This document shows positions 34,523-43,006 of a stretch of DNA of 64,000 bases, piece by piece. The position numbers were made by a program, and so were the translations under genes. Source of the stretch: Granulicella sp. L46. GTDB lineage: Bacteria; Acidobacteriota; Terriglobia; Terriglobales; Acidobacteriaceae. Position 1 is the stretch's first letter, and each line of letters begins with the position of its first letter. The DNA lies in the NCBI RefSeq assembly GCF_009765785.1, contig NZ_LMUT01000009.1, positions 32,382 to 96,381 on the forward strand. The letters are read 5' to 3'. The notes below the pieces were generated by a model, which was given only the letters and a program-made list of their open reading frames with translations, did no database searches and was not told where the DNA came from.

Positions 34523-34912
34523 TCAGCCTGCCTTGCGGTTCTCGAGCACCTCGTCCAGCATCCCCATCAACGAGCCTGCCCGCGACCGCACCATGCTCTG
34601 CGCCGCTGCCTGACGGTGTGCCTCCGCTGCCCCAATCAGCGCCTCATACCTCGCCCGCAACGTCACCAGCTCATCCGCAAGATTCAACGCCGCCAGCACC
34701 GCCACGCGCAGCGAATCCACCGTTGATCCATGCGCCGAAACCGCGCGCATCTTCAAGTCCACGACCTCAGCCAACCGTTCGATATACTCCGGTTTCACGC
34801 CCCGCAGCTGGTAAATCTGATCATAGATATCGACCACAACGGAGTCCATGTAGCGCGCCTCAACTTGAGCTCGCGAGATCTCCGCCGCCGTTCTTGGTTG
34901 TGTCTCTACCAT
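34523..34912 (-). CDS. zapA: Cell division protein ZapA
   Basis: The ~129-residue protein resembles ZapA, which bundles FtsZ filaments: a short N-terminal beta part (AQVEARYMDSVVVDIYDQIYQLRG) followed by a long coiled coil with Arg/Leu heptads. The ATG at 34912 has AGGAG six bases upstream. It is transcribed after a ZapB-like coiled-coil gene and downstream of pheST; the 6S RNA gene lies 1.3 kb further on. In enterobacteria zapA is directly followed by ssrS, so the neighbourhood looks conserved. Confidence 0.82.
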   Translation of the reverse strand: MVETQPRTAAEISRAQVEARYMDSVVVDIYDQIYQLRGVKPEYIERLAEVVDLKMRAVSAHGSTVDSLRVAVLAALNLADELVTLRARYEALIGAAEAHRQAAAQSMVRSRAGSLMGMLDEVLENRKAG

Positions 34913-34976
34913 TGCAACTCCTACTGTTCCGCCCACGTACGCGCATCTTCGAATCCACGCACGCTACATCCTCCGG

Positions 34977-35285
34977 CTACACAATTTCATCAATGCTCGC
35001 CAGCATCTTCTCAACCCGAAGCCGAACCGCCTCGCGCTCGCGCTGCAAGGTCTTCACTTCGGCATTCGCATCACCCGAAGCCGCCAGCTCCTGCCGCAAA
35101 GCAACAATCTCCTGGCCCCTCGACTCAAGCTCTTCCTTGCGTGCCGCCAACTCCGTCTTCACTGCAGCCGTTTCTGCCTCGGCAGCAGCTCTCGCCTCAC
35201 GCTCTCTCTTGATCAGCTCGACTGTCTGAAGCACCTTCTGCTCCAGCGCCTGGAACTCATCGACACTGATACTTGCGGATCCCAT
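34977..35285 (-). CDS. ZapB-like coiled-coil protein
   Basis: The ~102-residue protein is almost wholly coiled coil (EFQALEQKVLQTVELIKRERE onwards), with Glu, Arg and Ala heptads and a short unstructured head. The ATG at 35285 follows GGAG six bases upstream. The position just before zapA suggests a cell-division partner of ZapA, but it shares composition, not sequence, with ZapB. Confidence in the name is moderate; the gene itself looks real. Confidence 0.65.
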   Translation of the reverse strand: MGSASISVDEFQALEQKVLQTVELIKREREARAAAEAETAAVKTELAARKEELESRGQEIVALRQELAASGDANAEVKTLQREREAVRLRVEKMLASIDEIV

Positions 35286-35370
35286 ATACAACTCCTTCGA
35301 GGCAAAACCTTGCCCTTCACCTCGAAGTATAGGACGCTAACCCGAGGAATTATGTGTGTGTACCGCAGGG

Positions 35371-35390
35371 GTACCTTCCTGAATTCCCTT
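35371..35390. repeat. GTACCT-ATTCCCTT motif before the zapB-like gene
   Basis: GTACCTTCCTGAATTCCCTT, preceded by GGG, is matched at 18 of 20 positions by 59918-59937. Both lie in gene-free DNA upstream of small genes. Function unknown. Confidence 0.35.
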
Positions 35391-35448
35391 TTATTCCTTG
35401 CACGCTTATCGATCACTGTGCTTCGCGCTCACGCCCCCAGCGAGCCTC

Positions 35449-37533
35449 TTACACCCTCTGCGTACCACCCAACCCCGTGAGTTCTGCCACCACCCACTCC
35501 GTCCACCGCGCGATCTCTTCTTCGGTAAGCGTTCGCTCATTCGACTGAAACACCACCCGCAGCAGCATCGAATACGATCCCGCAGCAACCGCCTTCCCCT
35601 TCGCATCGCGAAAGATCTCGACCGGCCGCACACTGCGCAACTCATCGCGTTCCAGCCCCGCACCAACACCATGCAGCGCCGCATCAATCACCGCCCACGT
35701 CACCGCATCCGGAAACACAAACGAAAAATCTCTCTCCACCGCCTGGAAACGCGACAACTCTCGCGACACCGGCTGCCGCAGCACCGCCTCAAACAGCCTC
35801 TGCCCATCCATCGACGCAATCACGCAAGGCTGCCGCAACTTCCTCGCCTGCAACTCTGCCGCACTCAACTCCCCAAATACTCCAACCGCTTCTCCCGCCA
35901 GCAACACCCGCGCCCCACGCCCCTCCGCAATCCAAGCCGGCAGCTCACCAACTTCAAACGTTACCGCACCAACAAACTTCGCCAGCAGCGCCTCAATCGC
36001 ACCCTTGACTTCATAAAACAGCGCGTCCTCAGCCTTATACAACGCAGTAGCGACAGCCCCACCCGTAGCACCCAGCGCCAGCCCCACGCGCTCCTTCACC
36101 TCAATCGTCGACCCACCAAACACAGTCCCCATCTCAAACAGCCGCACGCTACTCACATCGCGATGCAGATTCAGCGCCAGCATCGTCGCCATCCCCGGCG
36201 CCAGCGACGGCCGCAGCATCCCCGCCTCCGCACTCAGCGGATTCCCAATCGCGACCCCACCCCCACCAAACTCTTCAGCCTCTTCCGCCGACACAAACGT
36301 ACTCGACACCGCCTCCGTAAATCCCAGCGCCCGCAGCGTTTCGCGAATCGTCGCTTCCTGCTCGACATGCGGCAACTCGACGACCGCGCCCGCAAAGCTC
36401 GGCAACGTGTCCGCAAACCGGTTGTACCCGTACACGCGCGCGACCTCTTCGATCAAATCAATCTCGCGCTCCAGATCCAGCCGCCAGCTAGGCAGCTTCA
36501 CCGCATACTCACCGACACCCGTCTGCGTCATCTCGCACCCGAGCGCACTCAGATACCGCGCAACCACATCCTCCCCAACGCCCAACCCATCTACCGTCGC
36601 ACCAAGATGCCGCCGCACCTCGCTAACCTTCAACGAAATCGCCTTGCGTTCTGCAGTCTTCGCCGCAATCTCCGGAACCACAACATCCACCAGCGGCCCC
36701 ACCACCTCGCCACCGCTCTGCTCCACCACCAGCCGCGTGACAAGGTTGTTGCCAATCGGCGCCGCATTAAAATCCGCACCCCGCTCAAACCGATGGCTAG
36801 CATCCGTATGCAGTCCATGCCGACGCGAGCTCGCACGAATCGCCGCCTGATCGAACCAAGCCGCCTCTACCAAAATGTTCTTCGTCCCCTCCGTCACCCG
36901 CGAATCCCATCCACCCATCACGCCCGCCAACCCCAGCGCCTTCTCCTCATCGGCCACCACCAAATCTTCCGCGGCCAGCGTCTTCTCCGTGCCATCGAGC
37001 AGCATTAGCTTCTCGCCCGCCCGCGCCCGCCGCACCACAATCCCGCCAACAATTTTGTCCAGATCGAACACATGCGTAGGCTGCCCCATCGCCATCCACC
37101 CAAAGTTCGTCACATCCACAGGAGCCGAAATCTGCTTCTGCCCCAGCGCCGCAAAATACTCCGCAATCAACCCCGAGCTCGCCCCCACCGTTACGCCGCG
37201 AATCACCCGCGCCGTAAACCGCCCACACAAATCTTTCGCCTCAATCCGAACCGGAAATCCCTCGCCCGGCTTCGTCTCCATAACCGCAGCACCCGCATCC
37301 AACGGCTTCAGCGCCACGTTATAAATCGCAGCAGCCTCCCGCGCGACACCATAATGATTCATCGCATCCACGCGATTGGTCGTGATGTCCATCTCATACA
37401 AACGCCCGCCGCACGCCGCGTCGAACTCCCCCTCGACAGCAATCCCGCGCAACGTCAAATCTTCCGCCAACTGCCGATCATCCACCGGAAGCTCAGGCAA
37501 ATACGACCGCAGCCACTTCGTCAAAATATTCAC
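35449..37533 (-). CDS. pheT: Phenylalanyl-tRNA synthetase beta subunit, short form
   Basis: The 694-residue subunit aminoacylates tRNA-Phe together with PheS. It starts with the usual KWLRSYLPELP block but jumps from residue ~40 to TNRVDAMNHYGVAREAA. It therefore lacks the ~110-residue tRNA-binding EMAP-type domain found near the N-terminus of most bacterial PheT (~795-800 residues). The B3/B4 editing part, the HATPase-like region and the C-terminal anticodon-binding domain (RFQAVERDFSFVFPD, ending GLGGTQRV) are present. It overlaps pheS by 4 bp (ATGA), which implies translational coupling. Confidence 0.93.
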   Translation of the reverse strand: MNILTKWLRSYLPELPVDDRQLAEDLTLRGIAVEGEFDAACGGRLYEMDITTNRVDAMNHYGVAREAAAIYNVALKPLDAGAAVMETKPGEGFPVRIEAKDLCGRFTARVIRGVTVGASSGLIAEYFAALGQKQISAPVDVTNFGWMAMGQPTHVFDLDKIVGGIVVRRARAGEKLMLLDGTEKTLAAEDLVVADEEKALGLAGVMGGWDSRVTEGTKNILVEAAWFDQAAIRASSRRHGLHTDASHRFERGADFNAAPIGNNLVTRLVVEQSGGEVVGPLVDVVVPEIAAKTAERKAISLKVSEVRRHLGATVDGLGVGEDVVARYLSALGCEMTQTGVGEYAVKLPSWRLDLEREIDLIEEVARVYGYNRFADTLPSFAGAVVELPHVEQEATIRETLRALGFTEAVSSTFVSAEEAEEFGGGGVAIGNPLSAEAGMLRPSLAPGMATMLALNLHRDVSSVRLFEMGTVFGGSTIEVKERVGLALGATGGAVATALYKAEDALFYEVKGAIEALLAKFVGAVTFEVGELPAWIAEGRGARVLLAGEAVGVFGELSAAELQARKLRQPCVIASMDGQRLFEAVLRQPVSRELSRFQAVERDFSFVFPDAVTWAVIDAALHGVGAGLERDELRSVRPVEIFRDAKGKAVAAGSYSMLLRVVFQSNERTLTEEEIARWTEWVVAELTGLGGTQRV

Positions 37534-38642
37534 GCAAACTGCTCCAGAAACCTCATATCACCCGAGTACAACAGCCCGATATCGCTGATCCCATACTTCA
37601 TCATCGCGATCCTATCCACGCCCATCCCAAACGCAAACCCGCTAATCTTCTTCGTGTCATACACCGGCTCGCGCCCCATCTCCACCCGTCGCTGGTTCAC
37701 GGACTCGAACACCGCAGGATCCACCATCCCGCATCCCAGCAGCTCAATCCATCCCGAGTGTTTGCACTTCCTACACCCTTTGCCCCCGCAGAAAATGCAC
37801 GAGATCTGCACGTCCGCGCTAGGTTCCGTGAACGGAAAGAAGCTCGGGAAAAATCGCGTCTTCACCGCCGACCCGAAGAACGCCTTCATCGCAAAATCCA
37901 GCGTGCCCTTCAAATCACTGAACGTAATATTCGTATCGACGCACAACCCCTCCACCTGGTGAAACACCGGCGAGTGCGTCGCATCCGCCGCATCATTCCG
38001 ATGCACCTTCCCCGGAATCACCAGCCGCAGCGGCGGCGCCTGCTCCAGCATCGACCGTATCTGCACCGGCGACGTATGCGTCCGCATCAGCAGCCGCTCG
38101 CGTAGCGGCTTCCCCTCCTGCCCCGCCACCACCAGCGTGTCCTGCGTATCCCGCGCCGGATGATTCGGCGGAAAGTTCAGCGCCTCGAAGTTATAAAAAT
38201 CCGTCTCCACCTCCGGCCCCAACCCAACCGAATACCCCATCCGCTGAAACACGCTAACGATCTCCGCCATCGTCTTCACCAGCGGATGCTCCGACCCGAC
38301 CCTCTGCGCCGACCCCGGCAGAGTCACATCCAGCCCCGCGCCAACAGGCCTCGCCTCCGTTGCAGCAGTAGACGCCCGCGCCTCTTCAATCTGCGCCTTC
38401 AACTTGTTGAACCGTACGCCCAACAACTTCTTCGCCTCAACCGGCGCAGACTTCAGCCACGCGGCACTCAACTGCCCCAGCCGTCCCTGCTTGCGTCCCA
38501 GCCACTCCAGCCGGAACGCCTCCATCGCCTCATCGCTAGTCAGCGCGCGCGCCTGCGCGGACACCTCGGCCTCGAGCTCCGCAAACACGCGGTCAAGCTC
38601 CGCCTCATCAAACTGCTTCAGTTCTGGAATCGCTGCACTCAT
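37530..38642 (-). CDS. pheS: Phenylalanyl-tRNA synthetase alpha subunit
   Basis: The 370-residue class II aminoacyl-tRNA synthetase subunit has an N-terminal coiled coil and the class II motif 2 (HSPVFHQVEGLCVDTNITF) and motif 3 (GFAFGMGVDRIAMMKYGI). FYNFEALNFPPNHPARD is the amino-acid pocket region. It is the upstream partner of pheT, with a 4-bp overlap. Length is typical. Confidence 0.96.
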   Translation of the reverse strand: MSAAIPELKQFDEAELDRVFAELEAEVSAQARALTSDEAMEAFRLEWLGRKQGRLGQLSAAWLKSAPVEAKKLLGVRFNKLKAQIEEARASTAATEARPVGAGLDVTLPGSAQRVGSEHPLVKTMAEIVSVFQRMGYSVGLGPEVETDFYNFEALNFPPNHPARDTQDTLVVAGQEGKPLRERLLMRTHTSPVQIRSMLEQAPPLRLVIPGKVHRNDAADATHSPVFHQVEGLCVDTNITFSDLKGTLDFAMKAFFGSAVKTRFFPSFFPFTEPSADVQISCIFCGGKGCRKCKHSGWIELLGCGMVDPAVFESVNQRRVEMGREPVYDTKKISGFAFGMGVDRIAMMKYGISDIGLLYSGDMRFLEQFA

Positions 38643-38695
38643 GATGTCGAAGCTTCAGGATAAATGACCGCGCCGCCTTACCCTAAGCCAACCAC

Positions 38696-40258
38696 CTAAA
38701 GCGCCCACAAAATCACGGCCGCCATCAGCACGCCTAGCAACAAACTCCGCTTATCCGTAATCGCAAACACCACCGGATCATCATGCATCTCTCCGCGGCT
38801 AGCCAACATCCACACCTGGCTCAACCACAGCAGCAGCACAGGCACCACCACCCACAACCGCACCGGATGCGCATAAAGAAAGTTCGTCTCCGGGTTATTG
38901 ATATAGATGGACAACACGACAACCGCCGCATACATCGCGCCTGTTCCCAGCGCCCGCAGTTGCTCCAGATCGCTCACAAAATAGCCGCGCCCATTGCTCA
39001 CCGACCCACCGCGTTCCCGCAGACCCTCCAGCTCGCTGAACCGTTTCACAAATGCCAGCGATAGGAAAAAGAACACACCAAACCCTGCCAGCCACGGCGA
39101 CATCGGAATCCCCGTCGCCGCGCTCCCCGCCATAATCCGCACCGTATACAAGCCGCTCAGCACAAACACATCCAGCAGCAGCTTTCGTTTCAAATACAGC
39201 GAGTACGAAAGCGTCACCGCCGTATAAAGCGCCAGCCATCCCAAAAAGCTGTAAGGACTAGCCAGCACCGCCGTCCCCGGCAGCGCGTTGAACACGTGCG
39301 GCAGCGCCAGCGCCAGCACGAGCGCGCCCAGCATCAGCAAACCCACCACCACCACTCCAGCAATCGCCGACAAATCCCCCGCCGCAAACGGTCTACGCCG
39401 CTTCCTCGGATGCCGTCGATCCGCCTCCAAATCCAGCAGGTCATTAATGATGTACGTAGCAGACGCGCACATCCCAAAGCTGAAAAACGCCGTAATCGCC
39501 CCGCCAAACGTCCGCAGATGCCACTGGTGCGCCAGCAGCAGCGGCACAAACAGCAGCGCATTCTTCGCCCACTGATGCAGCCGAATCGCCTTCAGCCAGC
39601 TCCGCAGCACCGGCCCGCGATCATCAAACCGCGCCGCCGCCACCGTACCCGAGCGCTTCATTCCCGCAAGCAGCGCGCGGTCCGGGTTCGCCACCATCGG
39701 CGACACGCATGCCGCCAGCAACTCCACATCCGGTCGCGCATTCCCGATGTAGCAGAAATTATCCCCAAACTTCGCGCGAAACGCCGCCAGCTTGTTCCCG
39801 CCCGCCAGATTCAACGCCCCATCGGAAGCCAACACGCCCGCAAAGATCCCCAGGTACGCAGCAATCCGCTCCGCTAATTCGCGATCAGCGGCCGTCGCCA
39901 AATAAATCTCCCGCCCCTCGCCATACTGTTCTCGCAGGTACTCCAGCAGCGGCCGGTTATACGGCAGAGACTCCACATCCAACGCCACTAACTTCGTCAA
40001 ATGCCGCTTGAACGCCGCCCGCCCCTGCGCAATCCATCCCGGGATATGCACCAACTCCACCGGCCGCTGCCGCGCCACCACCAGCACCGTATCCAGCAGC
40101 GTATCCGACTTCACCAGCGTGCCATCCAGGTCCACGCAAAGCGCCACCCCAGCACGCAGCAAAGGTGCTGGTCCCTGCAGGGTCTCCGCGTTCGCCGCGG
40201 ACGCAGCCTCTCCGGCAGAAATCGTGCTCGGCTCTACGACTCGGTCAGCACCATTCAT
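38696..40258 (-). CDS. Fusion of a HAD phosphatase-like domain and a UbiA prenyltransferase
   Basis: The 520-residue protein joins a HAD domain (catalytic DLDGT motif at about residue 43, LATAADRELAERIAAY) to a UbiA-type membrane domain of ~8 helices. The UbiA domain has the Asp-rich motif NDLLDLEADRRHPRKRRRP and a second block LLDVFVLSGLYTVRIMAG. The latter wording matches decaprenyl-phosphate phosphoribosyltransferase-type UbiA members, which build polyprenyl-phosphate pentose donors. The HAD domain could dephosphorylate the product. Substrate is not resolved. It has a long low-complexity N-terminus. Confidence 0.88.
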   Translation of the reverse strand: MNGADRVVEPSTISAGEAASAANAETLQGPAPLLRAGVALCVDLDGTLVKSDTLLDTVLVVARQRPVELVHIPGWIAQGRAAFKRHLTKLVALDVESLPYNRPLLEYLREQYGEGREIYLATAADRELAERIAAYLGIFAGVLASDGALNLAGGNKLAAFRAKFGDNFCYIGNARPDVELLAACVSPMVANPDRALLAGMKRSGTVAAARFDDRGPVLRSWLKAIRLHQWAKNALLFVPLLLAHQWHLRTFGGAITAFFSFGMCASATYIINDLLDLEADRRHPRKRRRPFAAGDLSAIAGVVVVGLLMLGALVLALALPHVFNALPGTAVLASPYSFLGWLALYTAVTLSYSLYLKRKLLLDVFVLSGLYTVRIMAGSAATGIPMSPWLAGFGVFFFLSLAFVKRFSELEGLRERGGSVSNGRGYFVSDLEQLRALGTGAMYAAVVVLSIYINNPETNFLYAHPVRLWVVVPVLLLWLSQVWMLASRGEMHDDPVVFAITDKRSLLLGVLMAAVILWAL

Positions 40259-40434
40259 CGTCAGCTTCGCCTCTCCCTCTCAATTTGCTTCATCACCAAT
40301 CCATGGAGAGCGCGTTAGGTCTATTATCTCGTCACTATACCGTCCGTGCGAGTGCCACCCCGGACATTCAACATATCGTAGTCACCGCAATTCCCATTAA
40401 ATTCCTCGCATCCACCTCGACTAACATCGCAAGC

Positions 40435-41688
40435 ATGCATCTCCGGCCCTTCATCGGCGGCCTGCTCCTCATCGCCACACTCCGGCTCCCGCCCCTCCAC
40501 GCCCAAACCGACCATCCCTCCTCCACCACCCAGGTCACCCGCGCCATAGCCGTCTACGAGTGGACCGGCGACCTCGCCCACCCCACCGCCGCACGCCTCC
40601 TCCCCGTCTCCCTCTTCATCAACGCCCATCTCGAAGACGCAGGCCTCTATCTCGCCCAACCGATCCCCTTCGCCCTCCAACCCGGCACCCTCTACCTCCT
40701 CCAACGCGCCGGCCAAACCGGGGTCCCCGACAGGCGTTCTTTGCCCGCCGGGGTGGAAACCATTGGAGCCCTCAACATCGAATCCGCCCACACCAACCCG
40801 ACCACCTCAGCACCCGCGTGGGCCGCATACGGAAACTTCCTCTCTCCCACCGAAGCAACAGCCGCCACCTCCACAAAACCTCCCGCCACTCCCCCTACCT
40901 TCCCCACCGAAGCCGAAGCCGGCACCGCCCCTCCCGCACCTTCCAACCACAAAAAGAAACAACCCAAGCAACAAGCCTACGTAACCCCACCCACAACGCC
41001 CATCCTCGACGACCCTGGTCGTCCCACCCTTCAATCCGGGCCGCCCGCCGCCTCTGCGACCGTCCCGGAACTAACTACCCTACCGCCCGATCTCCACCAG
41101 GTGGCAGCCGTCTCAGATGCGGCCAACCGCGCCCCCGAAACCTTCGCCTACACCTGGCCCTCTCGATCCATCCGCGACCAAACCCGCCACACCCTCGAAG
41201 CTCTAGCCCTCCCGCAACTAACCCACTACATAGCCTTCAACCACCTAACCCCCGCGCCCACTGATCCGTCATCTCGACCGGAGGCCGCAGGCCGTAGTGG
41301 AGAGACCCCTGTATTCGCAGCCACGACCACCACCCCTACCCTCATCAACCCCCAACTCCTCGCCTACACCCTCACCGACGCCACCACCCCAACCTACATC
41401 CTCACCGCCGAACTCCCCCTAACCACGAACGGCCCCATCTACCTAACCCTCATCGCCCAACCCAACGCATCCTCCGCCGAACTCCACCTAACCCTCCTCT
41501 CCATCACCGACGCGACTCACCTCGACCGCACTCCCTGGCTCCGTCCCATCGACGCCGTAGACCCCGACGCCACCGGCCGCGCCTCCATCCTCTTCGAACT
41601 CCGCTCCCAAACCACCCGCCAATTCGCTCTCTACACCCTCACCACCGCCCCACCCCAGCAAACCCTCCTCACCACCCCGATCGAATAG
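40435..41688 (+). CDS. Secreted Pro/Thr-rich protein with an in-frame palindromic repeat
   Basis: The ~417-residue product begins with a signal peptide (MHLRPFIGGLLLIATLRLPPLHAQ). A Pro, Thr and Ala-rich middle (residues 135-235) separates two beta-rich parts. It carries SSRPEAAGRSGETPVF, a family A repeat read in frame (41268-41316). I recognise no family. An in-frame start at 40165 would overlap the divergent UbiA gene and has no signal peptide, so it was rejected. Confidence 0.75.
   Translation: MHLRPFIGGLLLIATLRLPPLHAQTDHPSSTTQVTRAIAVYEWTGDLAHPTAARLLPVSLFINAHLEDAGLYLAQPIPFALQPGTLYLLQRAGQTGVPDRRSLPAGVETIGALNIESAHTNPTTSAPAWAAYGNFLSPTEATAATSTKPPATPPTFPTEAEAGTAPPAPSNHKKKQPKQQAYVTPPTTPILDDPGRPTLQSGPPAASATVPELTTLPPDLHQVAAVSDAANRAPETFAYTWPSRSIRDQTRHTLEALALPQLTHYIAFNHLTPAPTDPSSRPEAAGRSGETPVFAATTTTPTLINPQLLAYTLTDATTPTYILTAELPLTTNGPIYLTLIAQPNASSAELHLTLLSITDATHLDRTPWLRPIDAVDPDATGRASILFELRSQTTRQFALYTLTTAPPQQTLLTTPIE
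41268..41316 (+). repeat. In-frame palindromic repeat (family A) inside the secreted protein gene
   Basis: GTCATCTCGACCGGAG at the left and GGAGAGACCCCTGTATTC at the right flank GGCCGCAGGCC. The same unit lies in the helicase (21328) and mnmG (48617) genes and is read in the same phase in all three. Confidence 0.85.
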
Positions 41689-41770
41689 CACGACTTAAAA
41701 TCCCGTCGCGAAACGTAGCCAACTTCGCGCCCTTTGCGCCAGAGGCTTTGCTGTTGCTTCTATTCTTCGA

Positions 41771-42151
41771 CTAACCCGAAACCGGAACCACCCGACGGCT
41801 AGCCGGCCGCAGCGCCCACGACCCATACAGAATCGCGATGATCACCAGCGGCGCCGCCACATGCCACCACGCCGCCCCGTGAGCCGCATTCGCCACCACC
41901 GCCCCCGTCAGATCGAAGAAGATCCCGGCATACGCCCACTCCTTCAGTAGCGCGAAGCCCGGGACAACCAGCGCAATCGATCCCAGCACCTTCCAAACCC
42001 CAAGAAGAATCACAACGTACAGCGGGAACCCCAGCTGCCGCATCCCCTCGACCGCCGCCGGCGCACGCATCAAGTAGAAAATTCCACCCGGCAGCATAAA
42101 GAAAACAACAAGAATCGTGCACACCCAGTACCCAATCTCTCTCGTCTTCAT
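41771..42151 (-). CDS. DoxX-like membrane protein
   Basis: The ~126-residue protein has four membrane segments and the DoxX-like small-protein pattern (YWVCTILVVFFMLPGGIFYL, VWKVLGSIALVVPGFALLKEWAYAGIFFDLTGA). The ATG at 42151 (MKTREIG) has AGGAGG five bases upstream. Function of the family is unclear (redox-related in some members). It is the last gene of a three-gene operon with SRPBCC and ArsR genes; the gap to the SRPBCC stop is 8 bp. Confidence 0.88.
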   Translation of the reverse strand: MKTREIGYWVCTILVVFFMLPGGIFYLMRAPAAVEGMRQLGFPLYVVILLGVWKVLGSIALVVPGFALLKEWAYAGIFFDLTGAVVANAAHGAAWWHVAAPLVIIAILYGSWALRPASRRVVPVSG

Positions 42152-42159
42152 AACGCCTC

Positions 42160-42609
42160 CTATCGAATCTCGTCGACCACGCGTTCCAACTGCCCAACGA
42201 ACTTCCGCCAGCCATACATCGCACCCTTGTAGTTCGCCTCCTGGTCCTCGCGGAAGCCCGACTGCTCCATCCGCAGCAACGTCCCACCGGCCGTCGGCGT
42301 CAGCGTCCACGCCACCGCGTTCTGCATCCCCATCGTGCCCCAGCTATACGACAGCCGCTCATACGGCTCCGCCACCAACACCTCACAATCAATCACACCA
42401 TCCCATCCCGGCACCGCATGCGACCGCAGCTGAAACCGCCGCCCAACCTCCAGCTGAAAGTCGTTCTCCATCAGCCACTGCCCAATCAGATCGCTCTCCG
42501 TCAGCGCCCGCCAAACCTTCTGTGGCGGATGAGCAAACTCTTTCTCAACCACCACAGACCGCGTCCCCGAACCTGCATCCATCACGACTTCGCTCTTGAG
42601 TTCACTCAT
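42160..42609 (-). CDS. SRPBCC (AHSA1/Bet v 1-like) domain protein
   Basis: The 149-residue protein has the START/AHSA1 pattern: VVVEKEFAHPPQKVWRALTESDLIGQWLM at the N-terminus and a beta-sheet plus long C-terminal helix (YGWRKFVGQLERVV). Members bind hydrophobic ligands or act as Hsp90-co-factor-like or stress proteins. It overlaps the ArsR gene by 4 bp and precedes DoxX, so the three genes form one transcript. No catalytic residues are evident. Confidence 0.9.
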   Translation of the reverse strand: MSELKSEVVMDAGSGTRSVVVEKEFAHPPQKVWRALTESDLIGQWLMENDFQLEVGRRFQLRSHAVPGWDGVIDCEVLVAEPYERLSYSWGTMGMQNAVAWTLTPTAGGTLLRMEQSGFREDQEANYKGAMYGWRKFVGQLERVVDEIR

Positions 42610-42932
42610 GGCTCCATCCTCTCCAAAACATCTTCCAACTTGCTGAACTTCTCTCTCCAGAACACCCCATAAAACGCCATCCAGTCCACCAGCGGCGCCA
42701 ACGACTTCGGCTGCGCGCTGTAATGTATCTCCCGCCCCGCCCGCCGTTGATTCACCAGCCGCGCCCGCTTCAGCACCGTCAGATGTTTCGACACCGCCGG
42801 CTGCGACACCCCCGCCCTCGCAGTCAACGCATGCACCGTCAACTCCCCATCCCGAGTCAGTCGCTCAAACAGCGCCCGACGCGTAGGATCCGCCAGAGCC
42901 CGAAACACCGAATTAGCAGCAGCCATCGACAT
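42606..42932 (-). CDS. ArsR-family winged-helix regulator
   Basis: The 108-residue protein has the ArsR/SmtB winged helix (VFRALADPTRRALFERL and GVSQPAVSKHLTVLKRARLV). It has no Cys cluster, so it is more like the non-metal ArsR regulators that precede SRPBCC genes. It is the first gene of the operon and overlaps the next gene by 4 bp. A palindrome upstream (42941-42958) may be its operator. Start codons at 42932 and 42926 are both possible. Confidence 0.9.
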   Translation of the reverse strand: MSMAAANSVFRALADPTRRALFERLTRDGELTVHALTARAGVSQPAVSKHLTVLKRARLVNQRRAGREIHYSAQPKSLAPLVDWMAFYGVFWREKFSKLEDVLERMEP

Positions 42933-42940
42933 GCCAAAAC

Positions 42941-42958
42941 CATAACCAAACGGTTATG
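42941..42958. promoter_or_regulatory. Probable ArsR operator
   Basis: CATAACC and GGTTATG (42941-42947 and 42952-42958) are inverted with a 4-bp spacer, about 10 bp upstream of the ArsR start and 49 bp upstream of fabD. It could repress the minus-strand operon and lies near the fabD promoter side. Confidence 0.55.
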
Positions 42959-43006
42959 AATTGTCAACCTTAAAATCCCCCTCCCCAAACTAGCTAAACT
43001 ATTCCG

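Noticed and set aside
40165-40434. Longer start for the secreted protein at 40165
   Set aside because: The extension overlaps the divergent HAD-UbiA gene and hides the clear signal peptide that starts at 40435.
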